Origin: Pseudomonadales bacterium
GTDB taxonomy: Bacteria > Pseudomonadota > Gammaproteobacteria > Pseudomonadales > Pseudohongiellaceae
Reading direction: 5' to 3'
Length of the DNA: 64,000 nt
NCBI GenBank assembly: GCA_012103535.1
Contig: WLWQ01000001.1
Coordinates: 1,844,231 to 1,908,230 of the forward strand
Shown here piece by piece: positions 1 to 9,061 of this stretch; the stretch's first letter is position 1, and the number at the start of each line of letters is the position of its first letter. Under the pieces are notes generated by a model that made no database searches, was not told where the DNA came from, and worked only from the letters and a program-made list of their open reading frames with translations. Both the position numbers and the translations under genes were made by a program.

Positions 1-936
1 CTGATCGGTGTACACGTTCATGCTGCGCCCGGAGCGAGGAGAAAAAACCGTTGCTGCCAGAGAAACACGTCCAGGTTCATCATGATTGATTATAAAGTTG
101 TGATCGAATCCAGAACCGAATTGAATCTGCTGATGTGTTGACTCGATATCCTGACTAATTGTTTTCGCCGTACGAAAATCCAATGGAGTACCAGAAACCT
201 CAGCGATTTCTCCGGTGGGAATGGATTCGTTATCGACTGGAGTAAAACGGTCGGCATTGATCATGATCTCATGATCGAGTATTGGTCCCGCGTCATGGCC
301 ATCTAAATTAAAGTAAGCATGATTAGTTAGATTGATTACCGTGGGTTTGTCAGTGCTTGCATAGTAATCCACAATCAATTGGTTCTGGTCGTTGAGAGTG
401 TAAACGACTCTCGTATCGACCCTCCCGGGATAGCCTTCTTCTCCATCCGGGCTGAACGTAGTTAGTACCAATTGAGCTTCATTGGCATTAGAAACAGTTT
501 CAGCATCCCAGATTTTTTTGTCGAATCCGACTAAGCCACCGTGAATCGCGTTCTCGCCATTGTTTTTTGCCAGTGAATACTCAATTCCATCAATAGAAAA
601 TCTACCGTCAGCAATACGATTCGCGTAGCGGCCAACAATAGCCCCCATGAAACCGGCGCCGTCGGCATAAGGCTGCGGAGCATCGAATCCAGTAGTAACG
701 TCGGCGATGTCGCCGTCAAAGTCGGGAACATTCAAACCGACGATGATTCCACCGAGGTCGATAATTTCAACTGTCATGCCTTCTTCATTTTTAAGTACAA
801 ATAATTGAACATCCCGACCATCTTCCAAGGTGCCGAATGCTTGTACCGATATTCTTTCAATATTTTCCTGCGCCATGCTGCTATAACCAGTAAATACTAA
901 AATCGAAAAAAGAAAGTGCCGACAAAACGCTTTCAC
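1..936 (-). CDS. galM: Aldose 1-epimerase (galactose mutarotase), 3' end cut by window edge
   Basis: This enzyme interconverts alpha and beta anomers of galactose and related aldoses. It reads leftwards and runs off the window, so 312 codons are visible and the C-terminus is missing. The family motifs are clear: GRYANRI in the N-terminal half, AIHGG after it, then LTNHAYFNL with the catalytic histidine. The catalytic glutamate lies in the part not seen. The start is a GTG at 936, preceded on the minus strand by AAGAGGAATC. It opens a signal-peptide-like stretch (KAFCRHFLFSILVFTG) ending near SSMAQ, so the protein is probably periplasmic, as many such secreted epimerases are. The next gene is divergent. 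Family assignment is firm; the exported location is inferred. Confidence 0.9.
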   Translation of the reverse strand, partial: MKAFCRHFLFSILVFTGYSSMAQENIERISVQAFGTLEDGRDVQLFVLKNEEGMTVEIIDLGGIIVGLNVPDFDGDIADVTTGFDAPQPYADGAGFMGAIVGRYANRIADGRFSIDGIEYSLAKNNGENAIHGGLVGFDKKIWDAETVSNANEAQLVLTTFSPDGEEGYPGRVDTRVVYTLNDQNQLIVDYYASTDKPTVINLTNHAYFNLDGHDAGPILDHEIMINADRFTPVDNESIPTGEIAEVSGTPLDFRTAKTISQDIESTHQQIQFGSGFDHNFIINHDEPGRVSLAATVFSPRSGRSMNVYTDQ

Positions 937-1148
937 TTAGAGATTCCTCTTATGAACCTAATCATTCTTCTTCATTTACGCTGATTGACACACAAATTTA
1001 CAATTCCCGAAACTGCAGAGTTTACGGAGCTTTCCCAACCGCCACAATCACTAAAAATGGTAGCCTGTAGCTTAGTTAATAGACTAAGCACAGTAATAGT
1101 TCTATGCTCGGCAACTTGGAAATAATAACTATAGATCGGAGGAATGAA

Positions 1149-2021
1149 ATGCGAATTTTCTCAACCCTAATTTTTCTTTGTTTGCTGTCTGCGCCCGCTC
1201 AAGCCCAAGAATTGGCAAGCTTTAACGACGATGGTCTTACCTACGGCCACGTCCATTTAAACGTGTCCGATATTGACCGTCACATCCAAATCCTGGAAGA
1301 CCATTTCCATGGCCGCACAGTGCGGAAGGGGCGGAACCAAAATGGTGATCCACTACTCACTGCTATTGTTCTAAACAATACGCTAGTTGCACTTTCACCA
1401 AGCGATCCAACTATGCCTTCGAGCCAGACTGCCATGGATCACTGGGGCGTCAAAGTTCGCAATATGGAAAAGTTTCTGGCCAAGTGGCGAGCCGATGGTC
1501 TTCCTATTACTACTGATATCTGGGCCGAACAATTTGCGAACCCACCTAATGGATTTACTGGTGACACTTTTATAGGCGCGGAAGGACAAATCAATGCCTT
1601 CATCGATTTTCCCAACGGTGCTCGAGTCGAGTTACAGGAAGACCAGGGACTACAGCAAGAAGTTACGGGATACCACATTCACTTTAATACTTCTGAGCAT
1701 GAAGAATTATTAGCCTGGTATACCGACATTTTTAATCTCGAAGTTCGGCCTCGCGGCGCAATAGGAACTACGACCAATGTTCCGGGTATGAATTTGAGTT
1801 TTGGTGGTGGCGCCAACCGTGCTGCTACTCAGGGTACTGCCATCGACCACATTGGTTTCGAAATTGATGGGCTGGAAGAATTCTGCCGCAGACTCGAAGC
1901 AGCTGGCATCGAATTTCAAGTTCCTTACCGCGAAATTCCTGCAATCGATTTGAACATTGCCTACATCATCGATCCAAGAGGTGTACGCATCGAGTTCACC
2001 GAAGGCTATGACGAGTACTAA
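1149..2021 (+). CDS. Secreted glyoxalase/VOC-superfamily protein
   Basis: A 290-residue protein with two VOC (vicinal oxygen chelate) modules. The first opens with YGHVHLNVSDIDRHIQIL, the second with GYHIHFNTSEHEELLAWY and ends with DPRGVRIEFTE, a typical VOC closing strand. Histidines in the opening strands and the terminal glutamate are the usual metal ligands. I chose the ATG at 1149, not the in-frame ATG at 1104, because GGAGG at 1138-1142 sits 6 bases upstream and the choice gives a clean signal peptide ending at APAQAQE. Export is unusual for cytosolic glyoxalases but common for orphan VOC proteins near secreted hydrolases. The substrate is unknown. It converges on the DUF1080 gene, sharing a terminator hairpin. 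Confidence 0.85.
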   Translation: MRIFSTLIFLCLLSAPAQAQELASFNDDGLTYGHVHLNVSDIDRHIQILEDHFHGRTVRKGRNQNGDPLLTAIVLNNTLVALSPSDPTMPSSQTAMDHWGVKVRNMEKFLAKWRADGLPITTDIWAEQFANPPNGFTGDTFIGAEGQINAFIDFPNGARVELQEDQGLQQEVTGYHIHFNTSEHEELLAWYTDIFNLEVRPRGAIGTTTNVPGMNLSFGGGANRAATQGTAIDHIGFEIDGLEEFCRRLEAAGIEFQVPYREIPAIDLNIAYIIDPRGVRIEFTEGYDEY

Positions 2022-2043
2022 TCAGTAATTTTTTAAGTCAAAT

Positions 2044-2083
2044 AAAAAAGGCCAGGTTAGCTCAACCTGGCCTTTTTGTTTTT
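2044..2083. terminator. Bidirectional Rho-independent terminator
   Basis: A perfect stem AAAAAGGCCAGGTT / AACCTGGCCTTTTT with a short AGCTC-type loop is flanked by A- and T-runs. It lies between the convergent VOC and DUF1080 genes and could stop transcription from both sides. Confidence 0.85.
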
Positions 2084-2090
2084 ACACCCA

Positions 2091-2678
2091 TTACAATTCC
2101 ATAATTTCAACTTTACGAAACCGCAGTTCACCTCTCCCCCATTGCAATCCAATTGGGCCGGAAGACATCTGACTATCTCTAACATCTGCGGTTACTTCTC
2201 CGTTTAGTTCTACGAGTAAACGATCTCCGTCCAAAGTAATTTTATAGGTGTTCCAATGATCACCTACCTTTGGGTAGGGTTCTTCCACTGCTGCAACGTG
2301 GACAATTCCACCCGTGCCATAAGAAAGATCAGGACGTTGATCGAATATATTGGCTTCGTAGCAATTACGATCGGTAATTCTAGTTGGTTCCTGACAGCGC
2401 ATGTAAATGCCACTATTGGCATCATGGCTAGCCCAGAATTCAACGCGAAGTACAAAATCACTATAGCTATCTTTTGTCACGAGCCAGGAAGCTCCACTGC
2501 CTTCAGTTGCCCGAACCGATGAGGCATCGGTATGCCAATTAGCATCACCAACAACATTGAAGTTGTCCATGCCTTCAGTACCATCGATCAGCGTTACCCA
2601 GCCGTCTCTTTGTGCATGCACATAAAGAGAGCTAACTATTACTAAAGGGATTGCTAAAAATTTCGCTAGTTTTTTCAT
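2091..2678 (-). CDS. Secreted DUF1080 (3-keto-disaccharide hydrolase-like) protein
   Basis: A 195-residue exported protein. Residues 1-22 form a signal peptide ending at VHAQ. The rest matches the DUF1080/LamG-like jelly-roll fold: WVTLIDGTEGMDNF at the start, SDFVLRVEFWASHDANSGIYMR in the middle, and a closing GPIGLQWGRGELRFRKVEI. Related proteins act on sugar chains or 3-keto-glycosides, but many DUF1080 members are uncharacterised, so the substrate stays open. It is the most 3' of a minus-strand series of small secreted proteins. Confidence 0.88.
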   Translation of the reverse strand: MKKLAKFLAIPLVIVSSLYVHAQRDGWVTLIDGTEGMDNFNVVGDANWHTDASSVRATEGSGASWLVTKDSYSDFVLRVEFWASHDANSGIYMRCQEPTRITDRNCYEANIFDQRPDLSYGTGGIVHVAAVEEPYPKVGDHWNTYKITLDGDRLLVELNGEVTADVRDSQMSSGPIGLQWGRGELRFRKVEIMEL

Positions 2679-2767
2679 TAGTAATTTCTCACTGTTTAGG
2701 ATTGTATTTACAAGCTAATTTGAGTTTTTTCAAACACACAAAATTTAGTGTGTCTAACATTTGTAAT

Positions 2768-3283
2768 CTAGTTTAAATATTTCGCCGGAATGGGATTTGA
2801 TTCGCCTTCACCTTGCCAGTAAATAGAAACGATCCACCAGCGATCTCCATCATGCATTAGTTGAAACGAGTTTATTCCTCGCGCAAATGGTTCTGGATCA
2901 GTTGTCTTGCGCCGCGATTCATAAGTAGTAAACGAATGAGCAATCTGGCCAAATTCCTCGGTAACTCGACTAATTTCAACTTCATGAAAGCCATTGCGCT
3001 CTAAATTCCTACCGCTTCTTTCTATATAACTTTCTGGAGTCATTACTATGCGTTCGAAATTGCCTTCTTCATTTAGAATTACCGGACTTAGTGTCGCACT
3101 TTCGGTGAATAGAGAGCGAAATCTTTCCCAATCCCTTGCTACGCCGGCATCGCCAGAAATAGAAGCATAGACGGCAGTAATGATTGCCTCAATTGATACA
3201 ACGTCTTCAGGCTTAGCGGATTGTCCAACTAGAGTGCTCGGAATAAAAAATAGGAAGCACAATATGCAGAATGACTTTGGCAT
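2768..3283 (-). CDS. Secreted SnoaL/NTF2-like protein
   Basis: A 171-residue protein with a signal peptide (cleavage near LVGQSA) followed by an NTF2-like alpha+beta fold. It has the EAIITAVYASISG helix, an RDWERFRSLFTESATL turn and a final strand with DRWWIVSIYWQGE. Such folds serve as small-molecule enzymes or binding modules; nothing here fixes a ligand. Its ATG overlaps the stop of the upstream SRPBCC gene by one base (TAATG), so the two are translationally coupled and probably act together. Confidence 0.8.
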   Translation of the reverse strand: MPKSFCILCFLFFIPSTLVGQSAKPEDVVSIEAIITAVYASISGDAGVARDWERFRSLFTESATLSPVILNEEGNFERIVMTPESYIERSGRNLERNGFHEVEISRVTEEFGQIAHSFTTYESRRKTTDPEPFARGINSFQLMHDGDRWWIVSIYWQGEGESNPIPAKYLN

Positions 3284-3732
3284 TACTCGCTCCCCGATTC
3301 TGCAGTTTCCTTAAATTGATCAAACCATTTTTGTGATTGCTTGCGAAACATTCCCGGGAAGAAAGTAGCAATCAGCTTAATCATAATGCCATTGAGTTTG
3401 GTGTATTCCACATCACACTCGAAGCGAGTACTGTTACCTCCGTTGGTTTTAATAAACCGGCTGGTCATGGTGTTTTCCATCATTTTGTGCTGATACAGTG
3501 CGGAAAATTCATCTGGCAAACTATTGTTAGTAATAGTTTCCAGCAATTCCATGTCCTTACCGCGGTTGTCATAAAACATTTTCTTTTGTGCACCGGTTTC
3601 ACCAGGGTTTCCGGAAACCTGTTCGGTGCCTTTGAATCCGTCTTGCCATTTGGATAAATTGTCAGGATTCTGAAACAGCTCAACGACCCGCTCACGCGGC
3701 GCATTGATTTCCATTGAGCTGCTGTATTTCAT
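3283..3732 (-). CDS. SRPBCC (polyketide cyclase/START-like) protein
   Basis: A 149-residue cytoplasmic protein without signal peptide. The N-terminus (SSMEINAPRERVVELFQNPDNLSKW) is the classic opening of the SRPBCC helix-grip fold, which encloses hydrophobic ligands. The C-terminal helix (GMFRKQSQKWFDQFKETAE) is also typical. It is coupled to the following NTF2-like gene by a TAATG overlap. The ligand is unknown. Confidence 0.85.
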   Translation of the reverse strand: MKYSSSMEINAPRERVVELFQNPDNLSKWQDGFKGTEQVSGNPGETGAQKKMFYDNRGKDMELLETITNNSLPDEFSALYQHKMMENTMTSRFIKTNGGNSTRFECDVEYTKLNGIMIKLIATFFPGMFRKQSQKWFDQFKETAESGSE

Positions 3733-3761
3733 TGCATATCAAAGTTAGCTAATTTGCTTGC

Positions 3762-4409
3762 TTAATCGATTGGCGGCCCAATCCATCCATCTTCGAACTG
3801 AACGCCGAGGCTATTCAGATACATTGCAACCATATTGTATTGACCAACTGTAAAGACGGTTTCCATCATCTGGCGCTTGGTGTATCGAGCGGAAAGTGCA
3901 TTCCAGGTTTCATCGGTGAGAAGCGCATTTTCGTGAAGTTCTTCAGCCGCCCGCAACAAAGTGGCATCCCATTCATTCCAACTGGGATCGGTGGAGCCAA
4001 CAGTAATCTGCTTTAGCTGTTCCTCATTTATACCAACTCCTAATGCCAATCCTCGATGGGCTGCCCACTCATAAGCTCCTTGGTTCAAGTAACCGATGCG
4101 CATGATGAGCAATTCACGATCGCGAATCGGCAATGTGGATTCTTGCAATAAATAGTCGGTAAATTCTAACCAGGCATTGCAAAGTGCCGGGGCATTCGCA
4201 CAAGTAGACCAAACCCCTATAACACTTCCATTTCTTTCTCTTGGTGCGAGGATTGCGGCTTCCGCAGCAGTCCAGGGTTTTTGTACTCGGTCTATTCTTG
4301 GTTCATCGAGTGGAGGGGTCGCAGTTTCCTGCGCAAATAGGCTAGATGCCCCGCCAATAAGCAGGCCCACTACTATGCTCGCAGTTACTTGAAGCTTTCT
4401 AATAGGCAT
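3762..4409 (-). CDS. Secreted carboxymuconolactone decarboxylase-like protein
   Basis: A 215-residue protein. I place the start at the ATG at 4409, since GGAGGA at 4417-4422 lies 7 bases upstream; an in-frame GTG at 4424 overlaps that site. A signal peptide ends near LFAQE. The core carries the CMD/AhpD helical motif RDRELLIMRIGYLNQGAYEWAAH and a second part ELHENALLTDETWNAL. The CxxC pair of AhpD peroxidases is absent, so an alkylhydroperoxidase role is unlikely. Decarboxylase or isomerase-like activity is possible. The exported location is unusual for the family. It lies between the serine hydrolase and the SRPBCC gene on the same strand. Confidence 0.85.
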   Translation of the reverse strand: MPIRKLQVTASIVVGLLIGGASSLFAQETATPPLDEPRIDRVQKPWTAAEAAILAPRERNGSVIGVWSTCANAPALCNAWLEFTDYLLQESTLPIRDRELLIMRIGYLNQGAYEWAAHRGLALGVGINEEQLKQITVGSTDPSWNEWDATLLRAAEELHENALLTDETWNALSARYTKRQMMETVFTVGQYNMVAMYLNSLGVQFEDGWIGPPID

Positions 4410-4453
4410 TAATCCATCCTCCACTCATTCTTCCTTCTATATATAGGGCTAAT

Positions 4454-5884
4454 TTAGTTAATAGCTTCGATTACTTCGCGGGTTAAGCCCCAGCGATCGA
4501 AGCCCTGTCTGCCATAGTCGAGGCCACGTCGTACGATTACCAGATCATGGTCAGGCACAACGATGGTAAATTGCCCACGATTGCCAGATGTTGAATAGGC
4601 ATTCTTCGGCACATCGTCTCTGTTGTCCGGCACTAACCACCATTGACCACCATACATGTTGCCAATCTCTGCGGTCGCTGGCGCTGGCGTGCGCACAAAA
4701 TCGATCCAGTCTTCAGAGATTAGTCTTTCCCCATTCCAAACTCCGTTCTGTAAATACAACATGCCAAAACGCGCCAGGTCTCTTGCATTTGTGTAAACCT
4801 GACTACTGAGAATGAAATCGCCGAATCGATCGGTGCTAACGAGGGTATTGCGCATGCCTATTTTGTCCAAGAGCGCTTTACGAGGAAACTCTGCGTATTC
4901 ACGCTCGCCACCGAGCGCCAGTTTCATGGCATAGACGCCGAGCAATGTGTCGTAGTTTTCGTAATCCCAATATGTACCAGGTTCTCGAATCAAACCGCGG
5001 CTTCTTGCACCTTCCACCGAACTCGCACCTGCCCAGTAAGACATCCCCGAGCCAGTCGCATATTCAAGGCCACGATTGTCGATGGTTTCCAAGCCGCTAC
5101 TCATGTGCAGGACATTACGTAAGGTGATTTCGTTGCGAGGATCTGTTTCCGGAGAACGATTTGCCGGCAACCAATCGAATCCTAAGGGCTCATCCAACTC
5201 TAATCTACCATCATCAACCAACATGCCGATTAGCGTAGTAGCGACACTCTTGGCGGTTGACCAGGTTCGGGTTCGAGTAGTCATATCGAATCCGTCGGCG
5301 TATCGCTCATGGACAATTTGCCCCTTATAAACAACGAGAAGACTTACCGTTTGTTGTTCATCGGAAGGACGATCGAAAGCCCAGTTGGATGCAGCTTGAA
5401 GTGCTGCCTGATCGATATTCGCCGGCAGATTAGTGTCTTCGACTAAATCGCCATCTGGCCATCGGATTCTGGCTGGATCACCTGCAGGATAAGGAAGGGT
5501 TAATTCTGGCAGTCGATCGATATCATCAAGATCCTGATCGGGAGGCATGATCACACAGCCAATACCCTCTCTAAAGGCAGCGCGCATAACTGGCACGGCT
5601 CCCGGAGCACCAATTTCGACCGCCTGCCGATCCCAATCTACGTTGTAATCGCCACCATCTGGATTTCCAATGGGGTCACGAAAAAATTCCAGCTCCCAAT
5701 CATAGAGCTGATCGAGAGATCGATTAGAGGTAAACAAGCCATTACACATAAATATGGCATGCTGACCACGGCGCACCATTTCTCGCTGGTGCTGCCAATA
5801 ATCATAGCTTTCTTCTTGTTGTGCTAAACCCTGCAAGGGAAGCAGGATAGCTATTGAAAGGAACGCGATAGCAAGGCGCTTCAT
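4454..5884 (-). CDS. Serine hydrolase, class C beta-lactamase/penicillin-binding family
   Basis: A 476-residue exported protein. The ATG at 5884 is preferred because TCCTCC at 5892-5897 reads GGAGGA on the coding strand with 7-base spacing; a signal peptide then ends at GLAQQE. The nucleophile motif is STAK (WSTAKSVATTLIGML). A YEN tyrosine motif follows (WDYENYDTLLGVYAM), and the third motif region is STSGNRGQFTIVVPDH. This is the beta-lactamase/DD-peptidase fold used by many esterases and amidases; nothing suggests true beta-lactam hydrolysis. About 170 residues before the nucleophile are extra compared with a minimal domain. It heads the minus-strand series of secreted proteins. Confidence 0.9.
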   Translation of the reverse strand: MKRLAIAFLSIAILLPLQGLAQQEESYDYWQHQREMVRRGQHAIFMCNGLFTSNRSLDQLYDWELEFFRDPIGNPDGGDYNVDWDRQAVEIGAPGAVPVMRAAFREGIGCVIMPPDQDLDDIDRLPELTLPYPAGDPARIRWPDGDLVEDTNLPANIDQAALQAASNWAFDRPSDEQQTVSLLVVYKGQIVHERYADGFDMTTRTRTWSTAKSVATTLIGMLVDDGRLELDEPLGFDWLPANRSPETDPRNEITLRNVLHMSSGLETIDNRGLEYATGSGMSYWAGASSVEGARSRGLIREPGTYWDYENYDTLLGVYAMKLALGGEREYAEFPRKALLDKIGMRNTLVSTDRFGDFILSSQVYTNARDLARFGMLYLQNGVWNGERLISEDWIDFVRTPAPATAEIGNMYGGQWWLVPDNRDDVPKNAYSTSGNRGQFTIVVPDHDLVIVRRGLDYGRQGFDRWGLTREVIEAIN

Positions 5885-6014
5885 TAGGGATTCCTCCAAC
5901 TGGGTAAAAACCACACTCTATTCTATTCTTAGGGGGTTGCGGAAGTATTTTCTGGGTTAGATACTTTGAGTTCATGTGCAGGAAGCCTCCATTCAAAGAA
6001 TGGTTAATGAATAA

Positions 6015-6215
6015 TCAACGGCCTAACCTACCAGGTGACGTTAGCGGCATACCATTGCGCAGAGATGCATAAAGCTCTTGAAGAAACTTGCCTTCCCACT
6101 TAAAGCTAAATCCAATTCCTACAAATAAAGGCGACGAGCCCGGTCCAGTTGATTCTTCGCGGTGGCATTCGGCGCATTCTTCTATATAGACGGTTTCGCC
6201 GCGAGAAGCTTGGTC
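6015..6215 (-). pseudogene. Remnant of a c-type cytochrome gene
   Basis: On the minus strand this stretch reads RGETVYIEECAECH, containing a haem-binding CAECH (CxxCH) motif. It is followed by a second-half signature with WEGKFLQELYASLRNGMP and TSPGRL, as in cytochromes that accompany PQQ-type dehydrogenases. A stop sits directly upstream (6216-6218) and another at 6015-6017, where the next part of the domain should follow. There is no start codon or signal peptide. It is a broken fragment of about 66 codons, not a working gene. Confidence 0.7.
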
Positions 6216-6218
6216 TTA

Positions 6219-7111
6219 TGTGTAAGTGCCGGCTCAGATTGATGTTGGAGTTTGAGCAATTGCTAGCGACATCTGGACCAAGCAGCTAGAGGTTTATAAT
6301 TGCGAGAGACAATAAGTCTTCTTTTTATTCATAGATTTAGTTCGCGAACATTTTACGGCCAATCTTGATAACGGTTATAGCCATGCTATGACATTCAACA
6401 ATACTTTTGTATTCCCAGTGTACAAAACCATAATGCATACAACTCTTCTTAAGCATTGGCTTAATATGTACAAAAAATCATTTAGATAAAACATAAAAAC
6501 TATTTTGCTAACACTACTATTTCTATTCTATCTTCAAATTGCTGTTACTAGTCGTCTGGATAAATTCAACTATATTAAATCTATCCTAATAAGTAGGACA
6601 AGCATCAAGGTATAGTCTGCTGGGTAGAAAGCGCTTTGTAGACACAGGAAGGAATACGCTTCTATATTCCCAGCACTAGGGATATTAAAGCAAATAGTAA
6701 CGGCGCGTTTGTTGAACCCGCACTTGAGTGATCAATGGGATAGCTTAATAGATTCAGCTTGGGCACTTACTCAGGATACGAATCCAAGACTGGCAAAATT
6801 TTGATGATTGAAACTAGCGCCAATTGTCACTTAATTTGCAATCGAGCAAGGTTCTTAAGAAAAAATCATCGTTTCAAATTGACTCCCACAAAATTGAAGA
6901 TATTAATGCTGTTCACTATAGTAATTTCCTGGTGCAGTTAATTGAATGAATTCGATCAAAGTCGATAGATCGCATGTCCTTTGAGTCAGTGTTGTAGCAA
7001 AATAGAATTCTTGTTAGGGAGCGCTTTGGCAATATAGGCCACCATTCTCCTTGTTATATCAATAAACTCTAAGCTAAAAGTTCCATTTGAACTATGCAGG
7101 AGTGGATGCAC
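6219..7111. other. AT-rich intergenic region without a supported gene
   Basis: About 0.9 kb of AT-rich sequence with only short open frames that lack ribosome sites or recognisable domains. The 6759-6941 frame has no homology I can recognise. The 3' part presumably holds the promoter of the MaoC operon. Confidence 0.5.
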
Positions 7112-7564
7112 ATGGAATTCGAACGTTATTGGGAGGATTTCCAGGTAAGTGAGCGTAAATTTGCTGGGACAATTAGTGCAGATAAAGCAGAAATAATAGA
7201 GTTCGCTAAAAAATTCGATCCCCAACCATTTCATATAGATGAAGAAAAGGCAAAGAGTTCAATCTATGGAGGGATTATCGCCAGTGGCTGGCATAGCTGT
7301 TCATTATTAATGCGGGTTATATATGACTCTTACTTAATAGATTCAGCAAGCCTGGGCTCTCCGGGATTAGAAATGCTTAAGTGGTTAGGCCCGTTTAGGC
7401 CTGAGGAAAAATATGCGGTGTATAGGAAAATTGAAGACACTCGAGAATCTAAGAGTAAATCCGATCGTGGAATTGTAAAAACTCGATGGTCCATAGAAGA
7501 TAGCGATGGAAATGAGATCCTGGTGCTGATTGGAACAAACTTTTTTCTAAAGCGCTCAATATAA
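7112..7564 (+). CDS. MaoC-family (R)-enoyl-CoA hydratase-like protein
   Basis: A 150-residue hot-dog-fold protein. The hydratase-2 motif is plain: FDPQPFHIDEEKAKSSIYGGIIASGWH, with the Asp and His of the catalytic dyad. Three in-frame ATGs exist (7094, 7106, 7112). I prefer 7112 because CAGGAG at 7097-7102 is correctly spaced for it and MEFERYWEDF matches the usual family start. The gene is 24 bases upstream of an acyl-CoA dehydrogenase, so the pair probably runs two steps of an acyl-CoA degradation or modification route. Confidence 0.9.
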   Translation: MEFERYWEDFQVSERKFAGTISADKAEIIEFAKKFDPQPFHIDEEKAKSSIYGGIIASGWHSCSLLMRVIYDSYLIDSASLGSPGLEMLKWLGPFRPEEKYAVYRKIEDTRESKSKSDRGIVKTRWSIEDSDGNEILVLIGTNFFLKRSI

Positions 7565-7588
7565 ACAGATAAACGAGATATCCAATTT

Positions 7589-8740
7589 ATGGATTTTGAA
7601 TTGTCAGACAAGCAGAAAACTTTGCAGAATCGGGTTCGCGAATTCTGCAGCGAACATTGCTCAGGTAATTTAGTTGAAAATATAGAAACTAATAACGAAT
7701 TTCCTAAAGATCTCTATTCCCAACTTACCAAATCCGGTCTGCTTGCGTACTCAATTCCCGAATCACTTGGCGGCGAAGGTGGAGGAGTATTGAATATCGT
7801 GCTCATAACAGAAGAATTAGCAAAATATAGTGGCACACTAGTAAACATGTACTTGGTTAACGCAGTATTTTCTGGTACGCTTATTCAGTTAGCCGGATCA
7901 GAATCTCAGCGCGAAGAAAAGATTTCCAAGCTGTGTTCCGGTGAACTTCGATTCGCTTTTGCCCTAACCGAAGCAAACGCAGGATCAGATGCCAGCGCAA
8001 TAGCAACGACAGCTCACCAAACAGAACAGGGTTGGGAGTTATCAGGCGCTAAAAGATATACAACTGGCGCCAATGATGCGGATGAAATCATGGTTGTCGC
8101 TCGAACAGATTTAGAAGGCTCGCCTTCTCAAAGTATGAGCGTATTTTTCGTGCCAACTAAAAGTGACGGACTAATCATATCTCCGATGAACAAGATTGCA
8201 GGAAATAGTTTTGCGACTTGTGAGCTTGTACTAAAGAAAATCAATCTCCCATTTGAATCGGTACTAGGGCACGAAGGGGGAATAAATTCTGCCTGGTCCA
8301 AACTAAGGAAAACTGGCGGAATTGAACGAATATGTGTGGCAGCTGTATCAGTTGGTCTGGCAAAATCAATTTTCAAAGACACGCTAAATCATTGCCAGCA
8401 AAGAGAGCAATTTGGGCAAAAAATTGGTAAATTTCAAGCAGTGAGCCATAGATTAGCTGATATGGCAACTAGTATTGAAGCAATGCAGTTATTGACTTAT
8501 TCAGCAGCTGCTAAGGCGGACTTAAATCTAGACGCTGGAAAAGAGATTAGTATGGCCAAAGTTTTTGCCGCGGAAAATGTGAACAAACTAGTTCTGGACG
8601 GGCTTCATCTATTAGGTGGAACAGGATTTCTGTCAGAGACAAATATGACCAGATACCAAAGAGAAGCGTTACTTTGCTTGTATGCAGGGGGCACAACAGA
8701 GATACAAAAGAACCTTATCAGTCGGTATTTGGAACTTTAG
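7589..8740 (+). CDS. Acyl-CoA dehydrogenase
   Basis: A 383-residue FAD enzyme of normal family length that desaturates acyl-CoA thioesters. It shows the N-terminal helical domain (LSDKQKTLQNRVREFCSEH), the FAD/substrate region ALTEANAGSDASA, the arginine-containing REQFGQKIGKFQAV, and the C-terminal YAGGTTEIQKNLISRYLEL. Where medium-chain enzymes have the catalytic base in a YEG sequence, this protein has YAG, so the base may sit elsewhere as in isovaleryl-type enzymes, or the reaction differs. It is probably co-transcribed with the MaoC gene upstream. Confidence 0.92.
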   Translation: MDFELSDKQKTLQNRVREFCSEHCSGNLVENIETNNEFPKDLYSQLTKSGLLAYSIPESLGGEGGGVLNIVLITEELAKYSGTLVNMYLVNAVFSGTLIQLAGSESQREEKISKLCSGELRFAFALTEANAGSDASAIATTAHQTEQGWELSGAKRYTTGANDADEIMVVARTDLEGSPSQSMSVFFVPTKSDGLIISPMNKIAGNSFATCELVLKKINLPFESVLGHEGGINSAWSKLRKTGGIERICVAAVSVGLAKSIFKDTLNHCQQREQFGQKIGKFQAVSHRLADMATSIEAMQLLTYSAAAKADLNLDAGKEISMAKVFAAENVNKLVLDGLHLLGGTGFLSETNMTRYQREALLCLYAGGTTEIQKNLISRYLEL

Positions 8741-9061
8741 GAAAATCTAGTGAGAAAGACATTGGAGCAATCGGAATATGCTGTTGTGAACAAATATGTT
8801 GACTCACAATTATTAACAATTCTGGCCGATGTATCTAAACATTAAACATCACTAATTCGGTAAAATTCCTAGAGTTATTTAGACATTTTAGAATAGAGCT
8901 ATCGATGTTAATTGATTAGTTGAATATGATCTCAAAGTAAAAAGCACACTTAATATATGGCATCATGTTTTTGCTTTGTAAAAATCATGGGATTCAGAAT
9001 AGATAGTGGTCGCTTAAAAATAGAAATATTCTCACTTAGGTAACTTAATACTCGAATAGAA
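8741..9061. other. Intergenic region, promoter side of the TIR-STAND gene
   Basis: About 320 AT-rich bases without a supported reading frame or hairpin terminator. No strong ribosome site precedes the ATG at 9062. Confidence 0.4.

Noticed and set aside
4454..5884. Antibiotic-resistance beta-lactamase
   Set aside because: The fold matches class C-type serine hydrolases broadly, with atypical third motif and long N-terminal extension; esterase or amidase is more likely.
6759..6941. 60-codon plus-strand frame
   Set aside because: No homology or start signal.
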